64,000 nt of DNA from Streptomyces sp. NBC_01485 (GCF_036227125.1 NZ_CP109435.1:1-64000), one strand, 5' to 3'; numbered from the stretch's first letter, positions 50,925 through 61,024 are shown. The notes: generated by a model not told the origin, from the sequence alone. Translations and numbers: made by a program.

Positions 50925-50951
50925 GTGCGGGCGGGTGCAAGGGAAAGGGGG

Positions 50952-50990
50952 AGGGGGCGCCGGCCGCGGATGTCGCGGCCGGCGCCCCCT
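50952..50990. terminator. Perfect 17-bp hairpin terminator between convergent genes
   Basis: AGGGGGCGCCGGCCGCG (50952-50968) pairs perfectly with CGCGGCCGGCGCCCCCT (50974-50990) over a 5-base loop. It lies between the stop codons of the ABM gene and the leftward oxidoreductase gene and should end transcription from both sides. Confidence 0.8.
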
Positions 50991-51007
50991 CGCCCGTATC
51001 GGGTCCT

Positions 51008-52051
<1,044 letters not shown>

Positions 52052-52055
52052 CGGC

Positions 52056-52271
52056 TCACTCCTCGGGCTCGTGCACAGCGCGCCGTCGGGCGAGGCGGCC
52101 CACCCAGCCGGCCATCTGGAGGTCCGCGTGGCGCAGTTCGCCCGACTGCCAGCGGGCCTGGAAGTCGAAGACGCCCCGGGCGCCGGTCCTGGGGTCGGTC
52201 ACCTCGACCAGTCCGTCCTCGGTGAGCCGGTACACGTGCCCGGTCAGCGGATGGGTCACTTGCTTGGGCAT
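52056..52271 (-). CDS. 71-residue accessory protein of the Rieske system
   Basis: A small soluble protein: VTHPLTGHVYRLTEDGLVEV, then GVFDFQARWQSGELRHAD. It looks like a short beta-rich domain with a helical tail. It is tucked between the ferredoxin and reductase genes with almost no spacing. AGGAG eight bases before ATG 52271 supports this start over GTG 52280. Its job is unknown; electron transfer or oxygenase assembly is a guess. Confidence 0.7.
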   Translation of the reverse strand: MPKQVTHPLTGHVYRLTEDGLVEVTDPRTGARGVFDFQARWQSGELRHADLQMAGWVGRLARRRAVHEPEE

Positions 52272-52276
52272 GGGGC

Positions 52277-52591
52277 TCACTCCTGCGGTCGGCGGCGTAC
52301 GCCGCGTTTGGTCACGGTCACCGGGCCCTCGACCCGGAGCCGGCAGGCGAGCCGGGTCAGGCCGTCCACCGGCCTGCGCAGGGCCTCGATGCCCTCGCGC
52401 TCCAGCGGTCCCACGGGGGAACAGTTCTCGGCGCCCTCCTCGACCTCCACGAAGCAGGTGCGGCAGGTGCCTTTGCCTCCGCAGACGGTGGGCCAGCGGT
52501 AGCCGAGCCGCCGGGCGGCGCTGAACAGGTCCTCGCCGTCGAGGATTTCGAGCTCGACGCCGGAGGGCCGGACCGCCACCCGGTGGGTCAC
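52277..52591 (-). CDS. Plant-type [2Fe-2S] ferredoxin
   Basis: A 104-residue ferredoxin with cluster cysteines C37, C43, C46 and C83 (C-x5-C-x2-C and a distant C). It should carry electrons to the Rieske oxygenase encoded just before it, and possibly also to the one at 46662. The GTG start overlaps the oxygenase stop. No ferredoxin reductase gene is present in the window. Confidence 0.9.
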   Translation of the reverse strand: MTHRVAVRPSGVELEILDGEDLFSAARRLGYRWPTVCGGKGTCRTCFVEVEEGAENCSPVGPLEREGIEALRRPVDGLTRLACRLRVEGPVTVTKRGVRRRPQE

Positions 52592-53994
52592 TTGTTCATC
52601 CACCGGTCGAGCGTCTGGTTGAAGTGGCGGATGCGGCTCTCCTGGTAGTTGGACAGGGTGATGCCCGGCTTGCGCATCGCCTTCAGGCCCTGCTGGACAT
52701 AGGGCAGGTTCTCGCAGTCCTGGTCGAAGACCGGCCCGAGCACGCCGAGTTCGGGAATGTCGGCGAAGAGCATGTCGTCCGGCACCCAGCGGATCTTGAC
52801 CGGAGGCGGCATCTCGTCGGGGTTCTTCGGGGCCGACATGAAGATGATCTCCGCGGTGCAGGAGTCGGGGTCCAGGCCGTGCGGCCGGAACCGGTAGATG
52901 ATGTTGGACTTGGCGCCGCCCCAGGGGTTGAAGTTGGGGAACAGCAGGTAGTTGATGGCGTCCAGCAGTTCGGTGTCGGCGGTGTGGGAGAAGTCCTGCT
53001 GCGAGGTGGCCGCCAACTGGTCGCGCATCCGCTGGGCGAGGACCTGGCGGGCGGTGCCGCCGGACGGGATCGGGGGGAGTTCGTCCCCTTCCCGCATCAC
53101 CAGGTCCCGGCCCTGGGCCGCCGCGTAGAACGCGCGGGAGTCGTAGAACGTCTCCAGTACGTCCTCCTCGGTAACGGAGTCGGCCACGTGCGGGCTGGGG
53201 GCGCCCTGGATGTTGATCATCCGGTTCCAGTGGGGCTGGTCCGCCATCACGTCGTACTGGGAGTTGGCGTCGGCCAGCCACGGCAGCATCTGCGGGTGCG
53301 TGGCGATCACGTGGAAGGACTCGATGAACGCGTCCTGGGCGACCTTCCAGTTGCAGGGCAGCACCTTGGCGATGTGCAGCGACTTGTAGCGGTTCTCCAG
53401 CGGCCAGATGTAGTAGTCGTCGAAGGTTCCGCGGTAGCTCTCGAACGACTCCGCGCAGGGGTCCATGGTGATGAAGACGAAGCCGCGCCAGGTGGCCACC
53501 TGGGCCTCGGGCAGTGCGAACTTCTCCGGGGTGACGTGCGGGAAGTCCCAGGCGCAGGGCGGGCTCTGCATGGTTCCGTCGAGGTTCCAGGCGAAGCCGT
53601 GGAACGGGCAGCGGAACTCGCCGGCGTTGCCGCCGCTGGTACGCAGCTTGCGGCCGCGGTGCAGGCAGGCGTTGACGTACGCGCGGATCTCGCCCGGGGC
53701 CGTGCGCACCACGATCAGCGAGTCGTCGCCGATCTCGTAGATCTCGTGGTCGCCGACCTCGGGGATCTCGCTCTCCAGGCAGGCGAACTGCCAGACGCGC
53801 CGCCAGACCTGTTCCATCTCGCGTTCGGCCCAGGCGCGGGAGGTGAAGCGGTCGGCATCGATGTCCTCGCTGCCGATGTGGTCGTTGCGGTCGAGCCTCA
53901 GCGCGTCCGGAACCGGCCGGCTGTCCCGGTCGAGGTAGTCCTGGACGCTGGGTCCGGGGCACCGTGCCGTGCCCGCCTCCGACGTTCCGTCCAT
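52588..53994 (-). CDS. Rieske non-haem iron oxygenase, large subunit (second)
   Basis: A 468-residue oxygenase. Rieske ligands are C110, H112, C129 and H132 (CLHRGR, CPFH). The iron-site motif is AFIESFHVIATH. It is longer than the first Rieske protein, with an extra helical insert (about 285-345), as in ring-hydroxylating or steroid-type enzymes. The ATG at 53994 has GGAGGAG before it. It is the first gene of the leftward oxygenase-ferredoxin-small protein-reductase operon and is divergent from the ABC importer. Confidence 0.9.
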   Translation of the reverse strand: MDGTSEAGTARCPGPSVQDYLDRDSRPVPDALRLDRNDHIGSEDIDADRFTSRAWAEREMEQVWRRVWQFACLESEIPEVGDHEIYEIGDDSLIVVRTAPGEIRAYVNACLHRGRKLRTSGGNAGEFRCPFHGFAWNLDGTMQSPPCAWDFPHVTPEKFALPEAQVATWRGFVFITMDPCAESFESYRGTFDDYYIWPLENRYKSLHIAKVLPCNWKVAQDAFIESFHVIATHPQMLPWLADANSQYDVMADQPHWNRMINIQGAPSPHVADSVTEEDVLETFYDSRAFYAAAQGRDLVMREGDELPPIPSGGTARQVLAQRMRDQLAATSQQDFSHTADTELLDAINYLLFPNFNPWGGAKSNIIYRFRPHGLDPDSCTAEIIFMSAPKNPDEMPPPVKIRWVPDDMLFADIPELGVLGPVFDQDCENLPYVQQGLKAMRKPGITLSNYQESRIRHFNQTLDRWMNK

Positions 53995-54433
53995 CTTCAC
54001 TCCTCCAGCAGAAACTTTAGAGTGAGTGTAGTTAGCAGTCGCGGCCGGGAGCAACAGTCACGACGTCACCGCTGGTGCCATGACGCCCGATGTTCCGGGA
54101 CTGGACACTTCCCACCTTGAATTCGTTACGACCGCCCCCTCCCCAAGCCGGTCGGGGCGTGCCACACTCCGTCGCACCCGAGGCTGTAGTGCCTCAAAAG
54201 TTTCTATGCGGCCGGGCGGTGTTCCCCTCCCGGCTCGGCTCCAGCGCCGCCCGGTCCTCCCGGCGGCCCGCGCCGTACCCCACGCCGGCGATCCACGCAG
54301 CCCTCTCGATCCCCCATGCGTGCCGCCCCGGCCCGGGCGGCAACGGATCCCGCCTGTACGGAGCCGGCCGCCGCGGACGCGGGAGCGACGCGGGCCACGG
54401 CACCTCAGGCCCACTTCACGGGAGTACTCAACG
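53995..54433. promoter_or_regulatory. Long divergent control region, Rieske operon versus ABC importer
   Basis: A 439-bp gap without a supported gene. Near the Rieske start lies GAAACTTTAG (54011-54020). On the other strand CAAAAGTTTC occurs at 54195-54204. GTTACGACC at 54125 is the only other AT-containing feature I note. The two GAAACTTT copies are placed to serve one gene each. GGGAG lies before the ATG at 54434. Confidence 0.45.
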
Positions 54434-55576
54434 ATGAGTCCCAGACCCGGCCGCGCGCTCCGTCGCGCGCTCACCGCGATCGTCCCCGTCACCGCGCTGC
54501 TCGCCCTGGCGGCATGCGGCACCGACACGGCTCCGGCCGCCGATTCGGCCAGGGCCGCGGCGTCGGACTCCCCAGGCCTGGCCGCGGCCACGAAGGCCCT
54601 GGAGAAGTACTCCGAGCGCCCGGACAAGATCCCCGTCACCCAGCCGGTGGGCAAGAAGATCCCCACGGGCAAGAAGATCGACTTCATCCTGTGCGGTGTG
54701 CAGTCCTGCAAGGACCTGGCCGACTTCTTCACCGCCGGGGCCGACCAGCTCGGCTGGCAGGTCGATCAGATCGCCACCCAGGGCACGCCGGAGTCCGTCC
54801 AGGCCGCCTACGAACAGGCGCTGCGCGACAAGCCGGACGCCGTCGTCGCCTCCGGATTCCCGCGCGCGGTCTACGCCAAGCAGTTGGCCCGGCTGAAGGC
54901 GGCCGGCATCCCGGTCGTCCAGTCGAACGCCGACGACGTGCCGGGCGACGGCGTCTCCCTGCTGAAGAACGGGCCCAAGGACGTCGCCGTCCAGGGCGAG
55001 ATGCTCGCCTCGTGGGTGGTGTCGAACAGCGGCGCCAAGGCCGACACCGTCTACTTCGACCTGCCCGCCTACACCATCCTGAAGCCGGTCGCGGACACGT
55101 TCGCGGCCACGTACAAGGAGTGGTGCGAGGGCTGCGCGCTGGACACCGTCGAGGTGCCGATCACCGCGATCGGCAAGGACATGCCGGACCGGGTGGTGTC
55201 GTACGTCCGCTCCCACCCGAAGGTGACCCACATCGTCTTCTCGCTGGGCCTGCTCAACGTGGGTGTGCCGACCGCGCTGAAGACCGCCGGCATCACTGGC
55301 AAGCACATCGCCGTCAACGTCGGTGACGCGCAGAACTACCAGTACATCCAGAGCGGTCTCAGCGACGCCGCGATGGCGCTGAACTCGCACGAGGCCGCCT
55401 GGGTCCAGGTCGACGCGCTGGCCCGCCACTTCACCGGCCAGTCCATGGCCGTGGACCAGCGGGCGGTGCTGCCCAACATGCTCATCACCGGCGACAACGT
55501 CCCGTCCGCCAGCGGTGACTTTCCGCTCGTCAAGGACTACCAGGCGCAGTTCGAGGCGCTCTGGGGCCTGAGCTGA
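54434..55576 (+). CDS. Solute-binding lipoprotein of a ribose-type ABC importer
   Basis: A 380-residue type-I periplasmic binding protein. The signal peptide ends in the lipobox ALAAC (Cys about 28). The mature part has IDFILCGVQSCKDLADF and PDAVVASGFPR. It contains two CxxC-like cysteine pairs (CGVQSC and CEGC), unusual for RbsB-like proteins. It should capture the substrate outside the cell and pass it to the permease at 57197. Confidence 0.85.
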   Translation: MSPRPGRALRRALTAIVPVTALLALAACGTDTAPAADSARAAASDSPGLAAATKALEKYSERPDKIPVTQPVGKKIPTGKKIDFILCGVQSCKDLADFFTAGADQLGWQVDQIATQGTPESVQAAYEQALRDKPDAVVASGFPRAVYAKQLARLKAAGIPVVQSNADDVPGDGVSLLKNGPKDVAVQGEMLASWVVSNSGAKADTVYFDLPAYTILKPVADTFAATYKEWCEGCALDTVEVPITAIGKDMPDRVVSYVRSHPKVTHIVFSLGLLNVGVPTALKTAGITGKHIAVNVGDAQNYQYIQSGLSDAAMALNSHEAAWVQVDALARHFTGQSMAVDQRAVLPNMLITGDNVPSASGDFPLVKDYQAQFEALWGLS

Positions 55577-55581
55577 GCGGC

Positions 55582-55612
55582 GGAGGAGGAGAAGGAGGAG
55601 GAGGAGGAGGAG
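55582..55612 (+). repeat. GGA-repeat ribosome-binding region
   Basis: Thirty-one bases of GGA/GAA repeats directly before the GTG at 55615. They offer many overlapping AGGAGG-like sites and would slip easily in replication. The strength of translation of the ATPase gene may vary with repeat number. Confidence 0.7.
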
Positions 55613-55614
55613 CG

Positions 55615-57195
55615 GTGCACGCTGAAACGCCGGTCCGGTCGGCGGGATCGGACGGAACCGACCGGCCCGTGCTGCGGGTGTCCGGGCTGTCGAAGCGATT
55701 CGGCGGCACCCAGGCTCTCGACGACGTCGACCTCGACCTCGCCCACGGCGAGATCCACGCGCTGATCGGGCCCAACGGCTCCGGCAAGTCCACCCTCATC
55801 AAGATCCTCGCCGGATATCACCACGCGGCCCCGGGGGCGGTCGCCGAACTCGACGGTGAGCCGTTCGACCTGGGCCAGGTCACCGCCTCACGGCACGACC
55901 GGCTCCGCTTCGTCCACCAGGAGCTCGGGCTGGTGGGCGAACTGAGCGCCACGGACAACCTCGCGCTCAGCCGCGGCTTCGCCCGTACGGCCTTCGGCAA
56001 CATCCGCTGGCCGGAGATGGAACGCCGGACGACCGCACTGGTCGAACGGTTCGGCCTCGGCATCGACGTACGCCGTCCCCTGTCGGCGGCCACCCCCGTC
56101 CAGCGCGCGGTGGTGGCCATCGCCGCCGCCCTGCAGGGCTGGGAGGGCCGCCGCGGCGTCCTGGTGCTCGACGAGCCGACCGCCGTACTGCCGCCCGGTG
56201 AGGTGGCCCGGCTCTTCGACATCGTGCGGGAGGTCCGGGACGCCGGGGCGAGCGTCCTGTACGTATCGCACCGGATGGACGAGATCTTCGCGCTGGCCGA
56301 CCGGGTCACCGTGATCCGCGGCGGACGCCGGATCGCCACCCGCCGGGTCGCCGAGCTCACCCCCCGGTCGCTGGCGGAACTCATGGCGGGCGAGAAGACG
56401 AAGACCGAACACCGACCCCGGTCGGCCACCGGATCCGACTCCCGATCCGACTCCGGCGAGGCGGCGCTGGAGGTCCGCGGTCTGTCGGCCGGCCCCGTGC
56501 GCGGCGTCGGCTTCACCCTTGCCCGGGGCGAACGGCTGGGCATCACCGGCCTGGTCGGCTCCGGCCACGAGGTGGTGCCGTACGCGGTGTGCGGCGCGTA
56601 CGGGGGTTCCGTGCGCGGTCAGGTGCGGGTGCCAGCGCGGTCCGCGCGCTGGATCGACGCCAAGGACGCGGGTCGGCACGGCATCCCGCTGGTCCCCGCG
56701 GACCGGGCGGGCGAGGGCGTGATCGGTGACTTCTCGGTCGCCGAGAACCTCACCCTCCCCCTGCTCGACCGGCTCCGCGCCCGGACCGGACGGCTGCTCC
56801 GGCGCCGCGACACCGCACTCGCCGAGGACTGGATCCGGCAGGTGGGCGTGCGCACGGCCGGGCGCCGGCCGGCCGGCGCCCGGATCACCACGCTGAGCGG
56901 CGGCAACCAGCAGAAGGTCGTCATGGCCCGCTGCCTGGCCCAGCGGCCGCCGGTACTGGTGCTGTGCGAGCCCACGGCCGGCGTCGACATCGCGACCCGT
57001 CTCCAGCTCTACGACCTGATCGAGCGTCAGGCCGAGGACGGCATGGGCGTGATCGTGTCCTCGTCCGACACCGAGGACCTGCTCGCGCTGTGCACCCGCG
57101 TCCTGGTGGTACGGGACGGCCGGATCGTACGGGAGATCAGCGGCCGGGACATCACCGAGCCCGCGCTGGTCCACGCCATGGAAGGGACCGACTGA
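55615..57195 (+). CDS. Sugar-type ABC transporter ATPase with two domains (RbsA-like)
   Basis: A 526-residue protein with two ATPase halves. In the first, Walker A is GPNGSGKST (52-60) and Walker B is LVLDEPTAV, but the signature motif (usually LSxGxxQ) reads TPVQRAV. In the second, Walker A is degraded (LVGSGHEVV), which is normal for the family, while the signature is good (LSGGNQQK) and Walker B reads LVLCEPTAGVD, with Cys in place of the usual Asp. The GTG start follows a GGA-repeat. It powers import with the permease that follows. Confidence 0.88.
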   Translation: MHAETPVRSAGSDGTDRPVLRVSGLSKRFGGTQALDDVDLDLAHGEIHALIGPNGSGKSTLIKILAGYHHAAPGAVAELDGEPFDLGQVTASRHDRLRFVHQELGLVGELSATDNLALSRGFARTAFGNIRWPEMERRTTALVERFGLGIDVRRPLSAATPVQRAVVAIAAALQGWEGRRGVLVLDEPTAVLPPGEVARLFDIVREVRDAGASVLYVSHRMDEIFALADRVTVIRGGRRIATRRVAELTPRSLAELMAGEKTKTEHRPRSATGSDSRSDSGEAALEVRGLSAGPVRGVGFTLARGERLGITGLVGSGHEVVPYAVCGAYGGSVRGQVRVPARSARWIDAKDAGRHGIPLVPADRAGEGVIGDFSVAENLTLPLLDRLRARTGRLLRRRDTALAEDWIRQVGVRTAGRRPAGARITTLSGGNQQKVVMARCLAQRPPVLVLCEPTAGVDIATRLQLYDLIERQAEDGMGVIVSSSDTEDLLALCTRVLVVRDGRIVREISGRDITEPALVHAMEGTD

Positions 57196-57196
57196 C

Positions 57197-58318
57197 ATGA
57201 CATCCACCCCGACCCGGGCCGCGGAGCTCCGGCCGACCGGACCGGACGAACCCGCGGTCCGCGCCGCGAAGGCACCGGGCGTGCTCGGCCGGCGGGCGGT
57301 GGCCGCGCTGTCGTTCCGCAACATCGGCGCCGTCCACGTCTGGCTGCTGATCGTCGCGCTCTTCTCCGTGTGGGCGCCGGACACGTTCCCGACCGTCATC
57401 ACGGTCAAACAGGTCCTGAACGGCAACGCCGTGGCCGGGCTGGTGGCGCTCAGTGTCGTCCTTCCGCTGGCCGCGCGCGTCTTCGACCTGTCGGTCGCCT
57501 ACACCATGTCCCTCACCAGTGTGCTGACCGCCCACTTCCTGGTCTCCACGGGCCTCGGCCCCGCCACCGCGATCGCCCTGGCGATGGCCGCCGCCCTGCT
57601 GGTCGGGGTGGTCAACGGCGTCGTGGTGGTGATGCTGCGGGTCGACTCGTTCATCGCCACGCTGGCCACCGGCGCGCTGGTCCAGTCCCTGATCACCATG
57701 GTCACCGGCGACAGTTCCGTCACCGGCCTGCGGCTCCTGGCGAAACCGTTCTCGAGCATCGCCCAACTGGATGCGGGCGGCATCACGCTGCCGGTGCTGT
57801 ATCTGTTCCTCGCCGCGCTGGCCATCTGGTTCCTGCTCGAACACACCGCGACGGGGCGGCGGTTGTACGCGACGGGCTTCAACGCCGACGCGGCCCGCCT
57901 GCAAGGGGTGCGCACCGACCGGTTGCGCTTTCTGACCCTGGTGACGTCCGCGCTGCTCTCGGGTTTCGCCGGAGTCGTCTTCGCGTCCTCCGTGGGGTCC
58001 GGTTCGCCGACCGCGGGCACTCCGTATCTGCTCTCGGCCTACGCGGCGGCGTTCGTCGGGGCGACCCAGCTGCGCGCGGGCCGCTTCAACGCCTGGGGCA
58101 CGGTGATCGCGGTGCTGCTGCTCGGCACCGGCATCACCGGGCTCGGGCTCGCCACCAGCGCGCAGTGGGCCGCGAGCCTGTTCACCGGCTCGGTGCTCAT
58201 CGTCGCGCTCGTCCTCACGGGCGGACGGATCGCCCTGCCGCCTGTCCTTCGCCGACGGAGGCCACCCACGGCCGCCGAGGCCGATGACGTACCCGACCCG
58301 GACAAGGAGGTCCGATGA
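57197..58318 (+). CDS. ABC transporter permease (RbsC-like)
   Basis: A 373-residue inner-membrane protein with about nine or ten hydrophobic helices. It has NGVVVVMLRVDSFIATLATG and ATGRRLYATGFNADAARLQGV, the usual RbsC-type coupling region. It starts one base after the ATPase stop, and its own stop overlaps the alcohol dehydrogenase start. Only one permease gene is present, so it should act as a homodimer. Confidence 0.88.
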   Translation: MTSTPTRAAELRPTGPDEPAVRAAKAPGVLGRRAVAALSFRNIGAVHVWLLIVALFSVWAPDTFPTVITVKQVLNGNAVAGLVALSVVLPLAARVFDLSVAYTMSLTSVLTAHFLVSTGLGPATAIALAMAAALLVGVVNGVVVVMLRVDSFIATLATGALVQSLITMVTGDSSVTGLRLLAKPFSSIAQLDAGGITLPVLYLFLAALAIWFLLEHTATGRRLYATGFNADAARLQGVRTDRLRFLTLVTSALLSGFAGVVFASSVGSGSPTAGTPYLLSAYAAAFVGATQLRAGRFNAWGTVIAVLLLGTGITGLGLATSAQWAASLFTGSVLIVALVLTGGRIALPPVLRRRRPPTAAEADDVPDPDKEVR

Positions 58319-59370
58319 CGAAGGTGATGAAGGCCGTTCAGTACCGGACGGTGGGAAGCGCGCCCGAGGTCGTGGAGGTTCCCGTGCCCGAGCCGGGACC
58401 GGGCCAGGTGCTGCTCAAGGTGACGGCCGCGGGACTGTGCCACTCCGACCTCGCGGTCATGAGCTGGCCGAAGGAGCAGTTCCCCTATCCCCTGCCGATG
58501 ACGCTCGGCCACGAGGGCGTCGGCACGGTCGCGGCCCTGGGCCGCGGAGCCACCGGCGTGGCCGAGGGCGACGAGGTGGCCGTGTACGGCCCGTGGGGCT
58601 GTGGCCGCTGCCGCATGTGCGCGGAGGGCAGGGAGAACTGCTGCCCCCACGCCGCCGGGCTCGGCATCACGCCGCCCGGGCTCGGCTCCCCCGGCGCGCT
58701 CGCGGAGTACCTGGTGGTGGACTCGCCGCGCCACCTGGTGCCGCTGAACGGGCTCGACCCGGTGCAGGCCGCACCGCTGACGGACGCCGGTCTGACGCCG
58801 TATCACGCGATCCGGACGTCCCTGCCGAAACTCGTGCCCGGCAGTACGGCGGTGGTGGTCGGAGTCGGCGGCCTGGGCCATCTCGCCGTACAACTGCTGC
58901 GGGCGTTGACCCCTGCCCGGGTGGTCGCCCTCGACGTCGGCGAGGAGAAGCTGGAACTGGCCCGCGCCGTCGGCGCACACGAGGCGCTGTTCTCCGACGG
59001 CGAGGCGGCGACCCGGGTGCGGGAGCTGACCGACGGCATCGGGGCCGAGGTGGTGCTGGACTTCGTGGGGAGCGAGCCGACCCTTGCGGTGGCCGCCGCG
59101 TCGGTGGCGGTGGCGGGCGATGTCACCGTCGTCGGCATCGGCGGAGGCACCCTCGCGGTCGGCTTCGGCGGCGGTCTGCCGTTCGAGGTGTCCGCCTCGG
59201 CCCCCTACTGGGGCAGCCGCCGGGAACTCGTCGAAGTCCTCGAACTGGCGCGGCAGGGGCTGGTCCGCTCCCGCGTCGAGACCTTCTCGATCGAGGACGC
59301 CCCGACGGCGTACGAGCGTCTGCACGCCGGTGAGGTCGACGGGCGGGCGGTGGTGCTGCCGCACGCCTGA
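58315..59370 (+). CDS. Zinc-dependent alcohol dehydrogenase
   Basis: A 351-residue medium-chain dehydrogenase. The catalytic zinc site is GLCHSD and GHEGVG; the structural zinc has four cysteines in CGRCRMCAEGRENCC; the NAD motif is GVGGLGHLAVQ. It should oxidise an alcohol group of the imported or hydroxylated substrate. AAGGAGG precedes the ATG, which overlaps the permease stop. It ends the importer operon. Confidence 0.92.
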   Translation: MTKVMKAVQYRTVGSAPEVVEVPVPEPGPGQVLLKVTAAGLCHSDLAVMSWPKEQFPYPLPMTLGHEGVGTVAALGRGATGVAEGDEVAVYGPWGCGRCRMCAEGRENCCPHAAGLGITPPGLGSPGALAEYLVVDSPRHLVPLNGLDPVQAAPLTDAGLTPYHAIRTSLPKLVPGSTAVVVGVGGLGHLAVQLLRALTPARVVALDVGEEKLELARAVGAHEALFSDGEAATRVRELTDGIGAEVVLDFVGSEPTLAVAAASVAVAGDVTVVGIGGGTLAVGFGGGLPFEVSASAPYWGSRRELVEVLELARQGLVRSRVETFSIEDAPTAYERLHAGEVDGRAVVLPHA

Positions 59371-59376
59371 GCCGCG

Positions 59377-59391
59377 CACGCCGTGGGCGTG
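59377..59391. terminator. Short hairpin between convergent genes
   Basis: CACGCC-GTG-GGCGTG, a 6-bp stem with a 3-base loop, lies between the alcohol dehydrogenase and ThuA stops. It is weak but well placed. Confidence 0.35.
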
Positions 59392-59427
59392 TCGCGAAAG
59401 TCCCGCCCGCCCCTCAGACGGCCGGCG

Positions 59428-60204
59428 CTACGTTCGCGGCACGCCCACGGTCCGCTCCAGGCACCGCCCGAGCACCGTCAGGAACTCCGGCGTCTCCCAG
59501 GGCCCCCGGTCCACCCGCCCGGTGTCGTCCACGCCGAGGTCCTGCACGTCGTAACGGCCCCGGCAGTGGCCGAGGGTGAAGTAGCAGACCTCACCGCTAC
59601 CGTGCCGTTTCAGATAGAGGACGGGACGCGGTGCTTCGTCCCGCGCCGCCGTGTCGCCCTCCTCGAAACCGCGGCACGGCCCCGTGTACTCGGCGTGCAG
59701 CAGCACCTCCAGCTCCCCGTGCAGCTCGCACACGTACAGTTCGTCGGTGACCGTGAACGGTCCGACGCCGGCGACCAGCGGATGGTCCGGCCGGGTCACC
59801 CGTACCTCGTACGGCCCGATGGGCGGGTGCGCCAGGAACTGGCTGCCGAGCACCTCGGCCACCTGCCCGAGCAGCCGGGGGGTGGTGAACACCCGGGGTC
59901 CGCCGGGGGCGGTCGCCTCGATCACCGCGTTGGTGCCGTGCAGGGCGAGCCAGCGCCCGCCCCGCTCGACGAACCGTGCCAGCGCGGCCCGCTGCGCCGA
60001 CCGGGGCCGCACGTCGCAGGTGTAGCTGACCAGCAGGTCCGCCCGCTCCAGGGCGGGGACGCAGTCGTAGTCCTGGTAGACCCTGGTGCGCACCCGGGGG
60101 TGATCGCCCAGCATCTCCAGCAGCCGCAGCCGCGCGTAGTCGAAGTCGTGCCATCTGCCACCGCAGACCAGTACGGCGTCCAGGCAGCCGCCCGGGCCCA
60201 CCAC
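59428..60204 (-). CDS. ThuA-like domain protein
   Basis: A 258-residue protein with the ThuA class-I-glutamine-amidotransferase-like fold: LVCGGRWHDFDYARLRLLEML, GGRWLALHGTN and the later GEVCYFTLGHCRGRYD. ThuA proteins are linked to sugar or polyol catabolism but their reactions are poorly known. It lies 3 bp after the SDR gene on the same strand. Confidence 0.82.
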   Translation of the reverse strand: MVGPGGCLDAVLVCGGRWHDFDYARLRLLEMLGDHPRVRTRVYQDYDCVPALERADLLVSYTCDVRPRSAQRAALARFVERGGRWLALHGTNAVIEATAPGGPRVFTTPRLLGQVAEVLGSQFLAHPPIGPYEVRVTRPDHPLVAGVGPFTVTDELYVCELHGELEVLLHAEYTGPCRGFEEGDTAARDEAPRPVLYLKRHGSGEVCYFTLGHCRGRYDVQDLGVDDTGRVDRGPWETPEFLTVLGRCLERTVGVPRT

Positions 60205-60207
60205 GGC

Positions 60208-60972
60208 TCAGTACTGGACGCGGGTCAGCAGCCCGCCGTCCACCACCAGGTTGACACCGACGCAGAAGGAGCCGGTCCGGCCGAGCAGGAACGCCACCGC
60301 CGCGGCCACGTCCTCCGCGGTGCCGTAGCGGCCGATCGGCAGCTTCGCGAGGACCTCCTCGTAGACCTCCGGGCGGCTGGTGCGGATGGTCTCCCACGCG
60401 CCGCCGGGGAAGTCGACGGGGCCGGGCGAGACGGTGTTGACGCGGATGCCCCGCGGGGCGAGGGCGTGGGCGAGGGCCGAGGCGTGCTGGACGACGGCCG
60501 CCTTCATGGCGGAGTACGAGTTGGCTCCGGCCGGGCGAGCGGTGTCGGAGGCGTTGGTGGTGCCGATGGCCACGACGGCGGCCCGGTCGGAGGCCTCCAG
60601 ATACGGCAGGGCCGACTCGACGAGTCCCGCGAACGGGATCAGGTCGCCGCGCAGGCTGGCCTCCCACGACTTCGGACCCTTGACGTTGCCCGCCGAGACG
60701 TTGGACACCAGCAGGTCCAGGCCGCCGAGTTCACCGGCGGCCCGCTCGACGAAGCCGGCGAGCGCCGCCGGGTCGGTGACGTCGACCGCCTCGGCGAACA
60801 CGGTCGCTCCCTCGCCGCGCAGTTCGGCGGCGGCCTTGGCGAGCGCCTCCTCGCCGCGGGCGCACAGCGCCAGCGCGCAGCCCTCGGCGGCCAGCGTCCC
60901 CGCGATCGCCCGGCCGATGCCCCGGCTCGCGCCGGTCACCAGCGCCTTCGCCCCAGTCAGTCCCAGATCCAT
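60208..60972 (-). CDS. Short-chain dehydrogenase/reductase (second)
   Basis: A 254-residue SDR. The cofactor motif is TGASRGIG; catalytic residues lie in VAIGTTNAS and YSAMK. The usual NNAG motif reads SNVSAG, as in some ketosteroid-type reductases. The ATG at 60972 is preferred over GTG 60981 because GAGGAG would be too close to the latter. It forms a leftward operon with ThuA. Confidence 0.88.
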   Translation of the reverse strand: MDLGLTGAKALVTGASRGIGRAIAGTLAAEGCALALCARGEEALAKAAAELRGEGATVFAEAVDVTDPAALAGFVERAAGELGGLDLLVSNVSAGNVKGPKSWEASLRGDLIPFAGLVESALPYLEASDRAAVVAIGTTNASDTARPAGANSYSAMKAAVVQHASALAHALAPRGIRVNTVSPGPVDFPGGAWETIRTSRPEVYEEVLAKLPIGRYGTAEDVAAAVAFLLGRTGSFCVGVNLVVDGGLLTRVQY

Positions 60973-60990
60973 CGATGTCACTCCTCGGTT

Positions 60991-61024
60991 GCGTGCCTGT
61001 GGTGCGTGCCTGTGGTGCGTGCCT
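60991..61024. repeat. 13-bp tandem repeat before the SDR gene
   Basis: GCGTGCCTGTGGT is present at 60991-61003 and 61004-61016, with a third partial copy from 61017. It lies just before the SDR ribosome-binding site and after the acyl-CoA dehydrogenase stop. It is probably replication slippage. Confidence 0.6.

Noticed and set aside
60991..61024. A CRISPR-like or iteron array.
   Set aside because: It is only two full copies of a 13-bp unit plus a partial one with no spacers, best explained by slippage.
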